Program-made: the position numbers and the translations under genes | Origin: RBG-16-42-24 sp964396785 | GTDB taxonomy: Bacteria > Patescibacteriota > Microgenomatia > UBA8517 | Direction: 5' to 3' | Assembly: GCA_964396785.1 (NCBI GenBank) | Contig: CAYNFU010000041.1 | Span: 1 to 5,142 of the forward strand | DNA length: 5,142 bases | In this document: positions 1-4,939 of the stretch, one piece after another | Layout of the letters: each line of letters starts with the position of its first letter | How positions within the stretch are numbered: the first letter of the stretch is position 1 | Notes under the pieces: generated by a model | What the model saw: the letters and a program-made list of their open reading frames with translations, nothing else | What the model was told of the DNA's origin: nothing | Database searches by the model: none

Positions 1-1
1 C

Positions 2-976
2 GAATATCAAGAGCCCGATTACTACGGTTACTGGTGGTCCAAAACCAAATATCAAAAAGCCCAAAGCGAATTTGAAGGGGATACGCTGACAATTACGCTA
101 CCACAGGCAATCTCGGCCGATAAAACTGGGAGTTACCTAGTTTACTTTCGAGCCATGGGTTATGCCCAAAAGAATATCTTTGGAGCCTATAAATTTACCT
201 TTGAAACAATTAAGGTCGAGGACGATATAAGAAATTTAACGTTAGGAATAAGTACCGACTCCGATTTGGTACTGCGTGGGGCAACGGGGGAGGTAAATTA
301 TCGATTTGAGGATGCTGGGGTTGCGCTAAAAGGAGTTGGAGGAGCTCCTGCCGAGTCTTCCGCAATCGACACTTTTTATAACCAGATAGGTTACGGGAGC
401 TTAGTAAAAACTGCCTCAAGCTTAGCTCCTCTTGAGTCCTACAGCGTCTCCTCGAGCTTTGCCGATACACGAATAAAGCTTTACGCTAAAGAAATTCTTA
501 TAGGGGTAGGTATTTTTCTAGGAATACTTGCGATGGTTCTTATCGTTGCGAGAATTATCCTCAAGAGACAATCTGCAAGAGCTCAAGGGGCACAAGCGCC
601 AAGCTTTGATACGAAAAATTTATTTTTAAGCCTGGGTATAAGTTTCGCTTCGGCTTCTTTTATTACCGGCTACACAATACTAGCTATTTTGGCTGCGACT
701 TATCTTATTAGGAGTGTCGGATATGACCTTCAGGCCGTTGTGACGATTTTCGTGGTTATAATATCCTTTGCGGTTTATGCGCTACTTTTGTTTGCCCCAG
801 GGATCTACTTGGGAGCCAAAAAGTCAGTGGGTTGGGGGATTGCTACTATTATTCTCACCGTTGTCTGGATGTTCCTATTTTTGGGGGCAGGACTTTTAAT
901 TTATCTTGCGGTCAGAATTCCCAACGTTTACCCCGGTCCTATAATTCCTCTTCAGAGAGAAAGCTTACAATATTAA
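2..976 (+). CDS. Membrane protein with N-terminal extracytoplasmic domain and four TM helices (5' partial)
   Basis: The reading frame is open from base 2 to a TAA at 974-976, so the gene enters from the left and its start is not visible. The ATG at 155 is internal: the 51 codons before it are open and look like the same folded domain. About 324 residues are visible. Residues 1-160 are soluble, rich in aromatic residues and alternating beta-like segments. Four hydrophobic segments follow at about 165-187, 207-236, 243-271 and 276-304, with a short hydrophilic tail. The basic KRQSAR stretch after the first helix suggests an outside N-terminal domain and a cytoplasmic first loop. I do not recognise the family and assign no function. 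A surface or envelope protein is the likely general role. It converges on rplA with a 6-bp gap, so it is not part of the ribosomal operon. Confidence 0.8.
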   Translation, partial: EYQEPDYYGYWWSKTKYQKAQSEFEGDTLTITLPQAISADKTGSYLVYFRAMGYAQKNIFGAYKFTFETIKVEDDIRNLTLGISTDSDLVLRGATGEVNYRFEDAGVALKGVGGAPAESSAIDTFYNQIGYGSLVKTASSLAPLESYSVSSSFADTRIKLYAKEILIGVGIFLGILAMVLIVARIILKRQSARAQGAQAPSFDTKNLFLSLGISFASASFITGYTILAILAATYLIRSVGYDLQAVVTIFVVIISFAVYALLLFAPGIYLGAKKSVGWGIATIILTVVWMFLFLGAGLLIYLAVRIPNVYPGPIIPLQRESLQY

Positions 977-1002
977 AGGATTTTAAGCTATTTTAATTTT
1001 TA
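962..1002. terminator. Possible bidirectional AT-rich terminator between convergent genes
   Basis: AGCTTA (962-967) can pair with TAAGCT (984-989). A shorter alternative stem is TTAAA (973-977) with TTTAA (982-986). On the + strand the stem is followed by a T-rich run to 1002, and on the - strand by TTCTCTC. It sits exactly between the ends of the membrane-protein gene and rplA. The stem is AT-rich and the loop long, so the call is weak. Confidence 0.3.
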
Positions 1003-1804
1003 TTGAAGGCCCCATCGAAGCTTTGGCGTAGGCTTTCACTATTTGCTTGTCTTTTCCCAGAGCTTTAAAAATGGCTTCAGAATTGGCCACGAGTTCAGCC
1101 TCATTTTGGCTTACCTTTCCAACGACAGTATGAATAAGTGGCGCTTCCTTTTCGGTTTTTAGAGATAGGGAATTTGCGGAGAAATTAGGCGCCTTTTTGG
1201 AGTCGGTGATTAGTGTTTGGTTTTTGGGATTTGGCATTAAACCCCTTGGACCCAAAATCCTGGCAAAAGGAACGAGCTTGGGCATCATTTCGGGGGTAGC
1301 GAGCAATATGTCGAAATCGATTTTCCCAGAAGTGAGCTTTTCTATAGTTTTGTCATCTGCAATCTCCACCTTTTTAGCTTTTCCCGCTTGGTGGGGAAGA
1401 GTGACATTTGCGCTTGTTCCTACTTTCTTTACCACTAAATGAAGCTCAATGCTCCCGTCAAAGTTTGAATACGAAGTTTCCTTGGCAAGTTTAATTGCAT
1501 CGGCTATCGGATAGGTTTTAGCCTTTTCGACTTTAGCCTTTGCCTCTTTATATTTTTTACTTCTTAGCTTAGGAGCCTTCTTGGCTTTACCGCCTTCCTC
1601 AGGTGTTTTTTCTCCCTCTCCCGGAAGTGGTTCAGCCTCAATGGTCTTTATCCTCTGTCCCCCTTTAAGACCAGCGATATGAATTTTTTCGGGCTTCTCC
1701 TTATCCTCTTTTTTGGCCTTTTCTTCTCTCTTTTTTTCATAGGCCGCTTTGCCCGTTAACTGGGCAACTTCCGTATCAACCAAAGCTGTCTTTGTTTTTC
1801 CCAT
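983..1804 (-). CDS. rplA: 50S ribosomal protein L1 (uL1), N-terminally extended
   Basis: uL1 forms the mobile L1 stalk of the large subunit at the E site, binds 23S rRNA, and in many bacteria represses its own operon. The protein is 273 residues against about 230 usually. Residues 1-80 are an extra, highly charged Lys/Glu/Pro region. The L1 core begins near RSKKYKEAKAKVEKAKTYP (81-99). Visible L1 motifs are LPHQAGKAKK (136-145), LGPRGLMPNPK (184-194), IHTVVGKV (224-231) and the C-terminal KASMGPSIKI (261-270). Between the LPH motif and the FDILLATPEMM segment about 18 residues are missing relative to E. coli L1, so domain II is shortened. The ATG at 1804 overlaps the rplK stop (TAATG) and has GAGG at 1812-1815, so coupled translation with rplK is likely. 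The identification is secure; the role of the extension is unknown. Confidence 0.97.
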   Translation of the reverse strand: MGKTKTALVDTEVAQLTGKAAYEKKREEKAKKEDKEKPEKIHIAGLKGGQRIKTIEAEPLPGEGEKTPEEGGKAKKAPKLRSKKYKEAKAKVEKAKTYPIADAIKLAKETSYSNFDGSIELHLVVKKVGTSANVTLPHQAGKAKKVEIADDKTIEKLTSGKIDFDILLATPEMMPKLVPFARILGPRGLMPNPKNQTLITDSKKAPNFSANSLSLKTEKEAPLIHTVVGKVSQNEAELVANSEAIFKALGKDKQIVKAYAKASMGPSIKIKIA

Positions 1805-2232
1805 TATTTTTCCTCAACAGTAATACCCATGGAGCGAGCCGTTCCTGCAACAATCCTTTTAGCCGCTTCCAAGTCTTTGGTATTAAGATCGTCCATTTTC
1901 TCCTTGGCAATCTTTTCAACTTGTGCGCTAGTTAGTTTTCCAACCAATTCTCTAGGGGTTGCACCTGAGCCTTTCTCAAGTCCTAATTCCTTCTTAATCA
2001 TTGAGGAAACTGGAGCTTTCTTGATTTCAAAAGTGAAGGTTCTATCTTCGTAGATGGTGATAACTGCAGGAACAATCTCACCTTTCATCTCGGAGGTTTT
2101 CTCGTTATATGCCTTAACAAACTCCATGATGGCCACACCGTGTTGTCCCAGGGCTGTTCCCACTGGAGGAGCCGGAGTTGCCTCTCCCGCCTTGAGATTT
2201 ATTTTGACTACTGTTTTTACTTTCTTTGCCAC
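1804..2232 (-). CDS. rplK: 50S ribosomal protein L11 (uL11)
   Basis: uL11 binds the GTPase-associated region of 23S rRNA at the base of the L7/L12 stalk and is needed for factor-dependent GTP hydrolysis and the stringent response. From the GTG at 2232 the product is 142 residues, the family norm, and begins MAKKVKTVVKINLKAGEATP like other L11 proteins. Family motifs seen are APPVGTALGQHGV and MEFVKAYN in the N-terminal domain, and the C-terminal ending GTARSMGITVEE. The frame stays open upstream to a TTG at 2250, giving six extra residues (MAKIIF). I reject that start because the extra residues lie outside the family and the segment holds a -10-like box. The stop overlaps the rplA start by one base. 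No Shine-Dalgarno motif precedes the GTG. Confidence 0.97.
   Translation of the reverse strand: MAKKVKTVVKINLKAGEATPAPPVGTALGQHGVAIMEFVKAYNEKTSEMKGEIVPAVITIYEDRTFTFEIKKAPVSSMIKKELGLEKGSGATPRELVGKLTSAQVEKIAKEKMDDLNTKDLEAAKRIVAGTARSMGITVEEK
1812..1815 (-). promoter_or_regulatory. Shine-Dalgarno site of rplA
   Basis: GAGG on the minus strand lies 7 bases before the rplA ATG, inside the last codons of rplK. It is the clearest Shine-Dalgarno motif in the window and belongs to a downstream gene of an operon. This contrasts with the first genes, which have none. Confidence 0.65.
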
Positions 2233-2239
2233 GAATATA

Positions 2240-2268
2240 ATTTTAGCCAAGAAGGGTCGGAAACTTAA
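2240..2268 (-). promoter_or_regulatory. Predicted promoter of rplK-rplA
   Basis: On the minus strand TAAAAT (2245-2240) matches the -10 consensus at 5 of 6 bases. It ends 7 bases before the GTG at 2232, so transcription would start about one base upstream of the start codon. A weak -35 (TTAAGT, 2268-2263) lies 17 bases further up and matches only 3 of 6. An overlapping alternative -10, TATATT (2239-2234), cannot be excluded. Confidence 0.45.
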
Positions 2269-2309
2269 AGAAGCTTTCGACGCCTTCGCGTCTCCCTCAG
2301 ATTATGAGG
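2256..2309. repeat. Cluster of short inverted repeats in the rplK divergent promoter region
   Basis: Two perfect 5-bp stems lie 2 bp apart: GACGC-cttc-GCGTC (2279-2292) and CCTCA-gatta-TGAGG (2295-2309). A third, imperfect one (7 of 9 positions) is GTCGGAAAC (2256-2264) against GCTTTCGAC (2273-2281), sharing three bases with the first. They lie upstream of the predicted rplK start of transcription. They could be protein-binding sites, or RNA hairpins if transcription enters from nusG. No T-run follows that would make a standard terminator. Confidence 0.4.
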
Positions 2310-2325
2310 TAAAACGAATTTTAAC

Positions 2326-2353
2326 TTAATAAATTGGAGAAGTAAAGTATAAT
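2326..2353 (+). promoter_or_regulatory. Predicted promoter of the twin-arginine-signal gene
   Basis: A perfect -10 box TATAAT lies at 2348-2353, with a weak -35 TTAATA at 2326-2331 (4 of 6, spacer 16). The -10 ends 11 bases before the ATG at 2365, so the mRNA leader would be about 5 bases. No Shine-Dalgarno motif could fit in that leader. Confidence 0.6.
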
Positions 2354-2364
2354 AAGAGATATAT

Positions 2365-2979
2365 ATGACTGAGAGTGGAGAGGTAGGAAGAAGGACTGCA
2401 CTTAAAGCAGGTATTCTGGGTACTCTAGCAGCTGCCCTGGCGATTAAAGGAGTGGACTTAGCTGCTGATAGACAAACTGACCTAAAGGACCCCAGGAACT
2501 TAGAAGCTTTTACTGGGATAAAGCCTCTTTTCCCAGGAATTCACTTAAATACTGATCTGGTAGTCAATGAGGGTGCTGGCATCTATAAAGAACCTAGAAA
2601 AGAAAGGTCTGAAATTATTGCCGAAAATTCATTAAGAGTAGGTTCACAGACGCTTATGGGTACCTTAGGAAGAAACGAGGGCTTGAAAGTTCAAGGTGCT
2701 TATCTTGCTTTACATGAAGCTGATGATAGTATAGATAAGGCGTGGGTCAGGACAATTGAACATGGGGGAGTTACAAGAAGTTATGATGTTTCCCGAAGTT
2801 GGGCCATTTTTGGTGTAAAAGGTGTAAGACTACCCGAAAGCATTCGAGGGGCCTTTCCTCAGGGGGCAGCTTGTGTGCCCATTGAAGGAGTGAATATTGA
2901 TTTTGCTGGATCAAACGAGCCCAACCCTCAAAACATAATTTTTTCTAAAGAAATAAGCCTGGGAAAGCTTGTCCCTTAG
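2365..2979 (+). CDS. Unrecognised exported protein with twin-arginine-like signal
   Basis: The product is 204 residues. Residues 9-14 read RRTALK, resembling the twin-arginine (RRxFLK) motif, followed by a hydrophobic segment at about 15-30 (AGILGTLAAALAIKGV). This predicts export, by Tat or Sec, or anchoring. No clear cleavage site is visible; AIKGVDLAA is one possible region. The mature part is soluble, mixed alpha/beta, with a single Cys (residue 160). The stretch around residues 66-130, with GAGIYKEPRKERSEII and later KAWVRTIE, faintly recalls bacterial SH3-type repeats, but I would not assign that fold. No catalytic motif is recognised. The gene lies opposite to its flanking genes, between nusG and rplK, with its own TATAAT promoter. 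It overlaps the nusG stop by 4 bp. Whether its product acts in translation or secretion cannot be told. Confidence 0.8.
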   Translation: MTESGEVGRRTALKAGILGTLAAALAIKGVDLAADRQTDLKDPRNLEAFTGIKPLFPGIHLNTDLVVNEGAGIYKEPRKERSEIIAENSLRVGSQTLMGTLGRNEGLKVQGAYLALHEADDSIDKAWVRTIEHGGVTRSYDVSRSWAIFGVKGVRLPESIRGAFPQGAACVPIEGVNIDFAGSNEPNPQNIIFSKEISLGKLVP

Positions 2980-3605
2980 ACCTTTGTTATCTGAAGAAAA
3001 TCCAGCTCCACCGGGGTTTCTCGGCCGAATATTGAAACTAGTACTTTTACCTTACCTTTTTCTTCGTCCATCTCATGAATCGTTCCCAAGAAGTCCGCAA
3101 AGGGTCCGTCGGTGATTTTGACGGCTTCTCCCACAGAAAACTTGGTTTTGAATCTGGGAGCTGGGGCTGAGATGAACTTTTGGATATTTCCAACCTCTGC
3201 TTCAGAAAGTGGAGTTGGAGCCTTTTCTGCCCCTACAAAACCGGTAATTCCGGGGGTAGTTCGAACTGCTAGCCAAGTAGGGTCATCGAGTAGCATTTTG
3301 ACAAGAAGGTACCCAGGAAAGATTTTTTCCTTAACTGTTGCCTTTTTCCCTCCCCGAATAACAACTCTATCCTGTGTTGGGACCAAAAGCTCAAAGACCT
3401 TATCCGTCAATCCCATAGACTCTACTCTTTGCCTTAGAGTTTCTGCGACTCTTACTTCATGCCCCGAAGCTGTATGGACCACGTACCAGGAGACTCTGGG
3501 GTCCTCGGTTGTACCAATAATAATGTGTCCCGGAATTTTTTTCTTCCCGACACCACGCTCAGAGACTGCTATCTCTTCGTTTGTAGTTTGAACTGGTTCG
3601 TCCAT
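2976..3605 (-). CDS. nusG: Transcription termination/antitermination protein NusG
   Basis: NusG binds RNA polymerase through its NGN domain and links it to ribosomal protein S10 or Rho through its KOW domain. The product is 209 residues. The NGN domain runs from about 38 to 145, with WYVVHTASGHE (40-50), KIFPGYLLVKM (94-104) and VRTTPGITGFVG (114-125). The KOW domain occupies about 156-209, with FSVGEAVKITDGPFADFLG and the ending SIFGRETPVELDF. About 37 residues, partly acidic and then basic (GKKK), precede the NGN domain, more than in E. coli NusG. The ATG at 3605 lies 2 bp after the secE stop and has AAGG 5 bases upstream (3611-3614), supporting this start and co-transcription with secE. 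The 3' end overlaps the convergent gene by 4 bp. Confidence 0.97.
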   Translation of the reverse strand: MDEPVQTTNEEIAVSERGVGKKKIPGHIIIGTTEDPRVSWYVVHTASGHEVRVAETLRQRVESMGLTDKVFELLVPTQDRVVIRGGKKATVKEKIFPGYLLVKMLLDDPTWLAVRTTPGITGFVGAEKAPTPLSEAEVGNIQKFISAPAPRFKTKFSVGEAVKITDGPFADFLGTIHEMDEEKGKVKVLVSIFGRETPVELDFLQITKV

Positions 3606-3607
3606 GT

Positions 3608-3793
3608 TTACCTTGCAACAACTAATTCCAAAACTTTAGTTAATAAATAGTCAAGAGAGCCTGCATAAAATCCCACGGCTGCGGAAATCAAAAAAACAAT
3701 CAAAGTAAGCTTTATTACTTCTTCACGTTTAGGCCAAGTGACTTTAGAAAGCTCAAGCTTTACCTCGGAAAAATAAGAAAGAACTTGCTTCAC
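3608..3793 (-). CDS. secE: Preprotein translocase subunit SecE
   Basis: SecE clamps SecY in the SecYEG protein-export channel of the cytoplasmic membrane. From the GTG at 3793 the product is 61 residues, the common length for single-helix SecE. It begins MKQVLSYFSEVKLELSKVTW, with the conserved amphipathic helix and VTWPKREEV (18-26), then one membrane helix at about 29-52. The frame is also open to a GTG at 3868, giving 86 residues with an additional hydrophobic N-terminal segment (residues 11-26 of that version). I prefer the short form because a good promoter (-35 TTGTCA, 17-base spacer, -10 TACAAT) lies inside the would-be extension and places the transcript start at the internal GTG. The longer form stays possible, since some SecE proteins have extra helices. 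nusG follows after 2 bp. Confidence 0.9.
   Translation of the reverse strand: MKQVLSYFSEVKLELSKVTWPKREEVIKLTLIVFLISAAVGFYAGSLDYLLTKVLELVVAR
3611..3614 (-). promoter_or_regulatory. Shine-Dalgarno-like site of nusG
   Basis: AAGG on the minus strand ends 5 bases before the nusG ATG and overlaps the last codons of secE. The match is short but well spaced, and again belongs to a second gene of an operon rather than a first gene. Confidence 0.45.
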
Positions 3794-3800
3794 GAAGCAA

Positions 3801-3829
3801 ATTGTAACAAAAAATATAAAGATTGACAA
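3801..3829 (-). promoter_or_regulatory. Predicted promoter of secE-nusG
   Basis: On the minus strand TTGTCA (3829-3824, 5 of 6) and TACAAT (3806-3801, 5 of 6) are separated by exactly 17 bases. The -10 ends 7 bases before the GTG at 3793, the same spacing as at rplK. The predicted leader is about one base. This is the best two-box promoter in the window. Confidence 0.65.
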
Positions 3830-3834
3830 TAAAA

Positions 3835-3848
3835 GGCTATTTTTAGCC
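3835..3848. repeat. Inverted repeat between divergent promoters
   Basis: GGCTA (3835-3839) and TAGCC (3844-3848) form a perfect 5-bp inverted repeat with a TTTT loop. It lies between the -35 of the secE promoter and the extended -10 of the rightward promoter, so it is well placed for an operator acting on both. The short length allows chance. Confidence 0.3.
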
Positions 3849-3853
3849 AAGAA

Positions 3854-3862
3854 TGATATAAT
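3854..3862 (+). promoter_or_regulatory. Predicted extended -10 promoter of the 139-residue gene (and rnhB)
   Basis: TGATATAAT combines the extended -10 TGn element with a perfect TATAAT (3857-3862). No acceptable -35 lies 16-18 bases upstream, as is usual for extended -10 promoters. The hexamer ends 11 bases before the ATG at 3874, the same distance as at the 2365 gene, giving a leader of about 5 bases. Confidence 0.6.
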
Positions 3863-3873
3863 TTCCACAAACT

Positions 3874-4293
3874 ATGAAGCCTGAAAGAACTGCAGGGGTA
3901 AAACGAGTAAGATCAAGTTCCCCAGAAAAATTTAGACTAAGACCCTTACCTGAAGGCGTTTTTGAAACCGTGCTTTTATATGTAAAAAGGGCATTTCCAC
4001 AAGAGACAATGGGTGTTGACGATACCTCCTTTTGGGTTGAAATAGAAAAGATGTCAGGGGCATTTCAAGGATCCAAGAAAGAAGCGATTTTCCAATATTA
4101 CTTAAGGGGAGTTAATCACGTTTCCCTGGCAGAGTCTCTTTTGGGGTCCTTTCCAAGATTGAGGACCGCTGTAGCATTAGGCGAGATATCTTTTGTCCAA
4201 AGAAGGAATTTAGTTTCACAAGTTGCGAACTCTTTATTCGATGATTACCCACCGAGGTATAAAAAAGCACATCCTAAAACAACTTCAACCTAA
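3874..4293 (+). CDS. Unrecognised 139-residue basic protein, possible helix-turn-helix
   Basis: The product is 139 residues and soluble, with a basic, Ser/Arg/Lys-rich first 25 residues and a largely helical remainder. No signal peptide or membrane segment is seen. The segment at about 69-102 (EAIFQYYLRG, then SLAESLLG, then RLRTAVALGE) has the spacing of a helix-turn-helix like that of sigma region 4 or LuxR-type domains. This is a pattern impression only. The ATG at 3874 is placed by a strong extended -10 box 11 bases upstream; there is no Shine-Dalgarno motif. The gene is divergent from secE-nusG and its end overlaps the start of rnhB, so the two are probably co-transcribed. If the fold guess is right, a nucleic-acid-binding role would fit the position, but the function is unknown. 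Confidence 0.7.
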   Translation: MKPERTAGVKRVRSSSPEKFRLRPLPEGVFETVLLYVKRAFPQETMGVDDTSFWVEIEKMSGAFQGSKKEAIFQYYLRGVNHVSLAESLLGSFPRLRTAVALGEISFVQRRNLVSQVANSLFDDYPPRYKKAHPKTTST

Positions 4294-4939
4294 TTTTTCT
4301 TTCGAAAAAGCTCTTTGGAAGAAAGGGTATAAATTTATTGCGGGAGTAGATGAAGTTGGCCGTGGATGCTTTGCCGGACCTGTGGTTGCAGGATGCGTCG
4401 TCTTCAAACACCACTTCCGCATAATGGGGAAGATCAGAATCGATGACTCCAAGAAATTAACTCCGAGACAGAGAGTGAAGACAAACCTATGGCTCAAAGA
4501 AAATGTTCTAGCCTGGGGAATAGGGGAGGCTAGTGTAAGTTTAATTAATCGAATTGGAATGGGGAAGGCGACGAAGGTAGCCTTTAGGAGAGCGATAAAA
4601 GGGGTAAACAAAAAATTAGATTTTCTTCTTATTGACGCCTTTTATATTCCCTACGTGCGAGGTTTAAAAAGGAAAAACCAGAGGGCAATTGTCGACGGAG
4701 ACGAGAAATCACTAACAATTGCGGCAGCCTCAATTATAGCCAAGGTTTATAGAGACTCGCTGATGAGGAAATTATCCATTAAACACCCAAAGTACGGATG
4801 GGAGAAAAATAAAGGGTATGGAACCAAGGAGCATCTAGGGGCATTAAGAAAATACGGGTTGACTCGCCACCATAGGAAACAATTTGTAGCGACCTATTTT
4901 AAAAAGATCTCTTCTTCTCAAGCTCAATTAAGTGCTTGA
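4241..4939 (+). CDS. rnhB: Ribonuclease HII
   Basis: RNase HII cuts the RNA strand of RNA-DNA hybrids and starts removal of single ribonucleotides from DNA. From the ATG at 4241 the product is 232 residues. The type-2 RNase H active site is complete: VDEVGRG (36-42, Asp37 and Glu38), IDDSKKL (67-73), LLIDA (129-133, Asp132) and DGDEKS (152-157, Asp154), followed by AAASIIAKVYRD (161-172). The C-terminal HPKYGWEKNKGYGT segment is also typical. A TTG at 4223 would add six residues. No Shine-Dalgarno motif suits either start, so the start is uncertain; the family core begins near FEKALWKKGYKFIAG. The 5' end overlaps the upstream gene by 53 bp in another frame, and the 3' end overlaps rpsU on the other strand by 41 bp. 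The stop is TGA. Confidence 0.95.
   Translation: MITHRGIKKHILKQLQPNFSFEKALWKKGYKFIAGVDEVGRGCFAGPVVAGCVVFKHHFRIMGKIRIDDSKKLTPRQRVKTNLWLKENVLAWGIGEASVSLINRIGMGKATKVAFRRAIKGVNKKLDFLLIDAFYIPYVRGLKRKNQRAIVDGDEKSLTIAAASIIAKVYRDSLMRKLSIKHPKYGWEKNKGYGTKEHLGALRKYGLTRHHRKQFVATYFKKISSSQAQLSA

Noticed and set aside
155..157. ATG at 155 as the start of the left membrane-protein gene
   Set aside because: The frame is open to the window edge and the 51 preceding codons look like the same beta-rich domain, so the gene is 5' truncated by the window.
1197..1442. Open frame on the + strand inside rplA, and similar frames opposite rplK, nusG, rnhB and the left gene
   Set aside because: These lie on the complement or in other frames of well-conserved genes, have no start signals, and show no protein-like features of their own.
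2233..2364. A tRNA or structured RNA gene in the divergent gap
   Set aside because: The stems are short and isolated, no cloverleaf can be drawn, and promoter boxes occupy both ends.
2961..2975. Stem GGGA-AAGCTTG-TCCC near the nusG end as a terminator
   Set aside because: There are only four pairs, no T-run follows directly on either strand, and it lies within the coding end of the convergent gene.
3823..3828. Perfect TTGACA on the + strand as a -35 for the rightward 139-residue gene
   Set aside because: The spacer to TATAAT at 3857 is 28 bases, far too long, and no -10 lies 16-18 bases downstream. The overlapping TTGTCA on the minus strand fits the secE promoter with a 17-base spacer.
4937..4939. 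Possible UGA recoding, as in some Patescibacteria
   Set aside because: UGA closes rnhB at the expected family length, no in-frame UGA interrupts any gene, and the other genes end in TAA or TAG.
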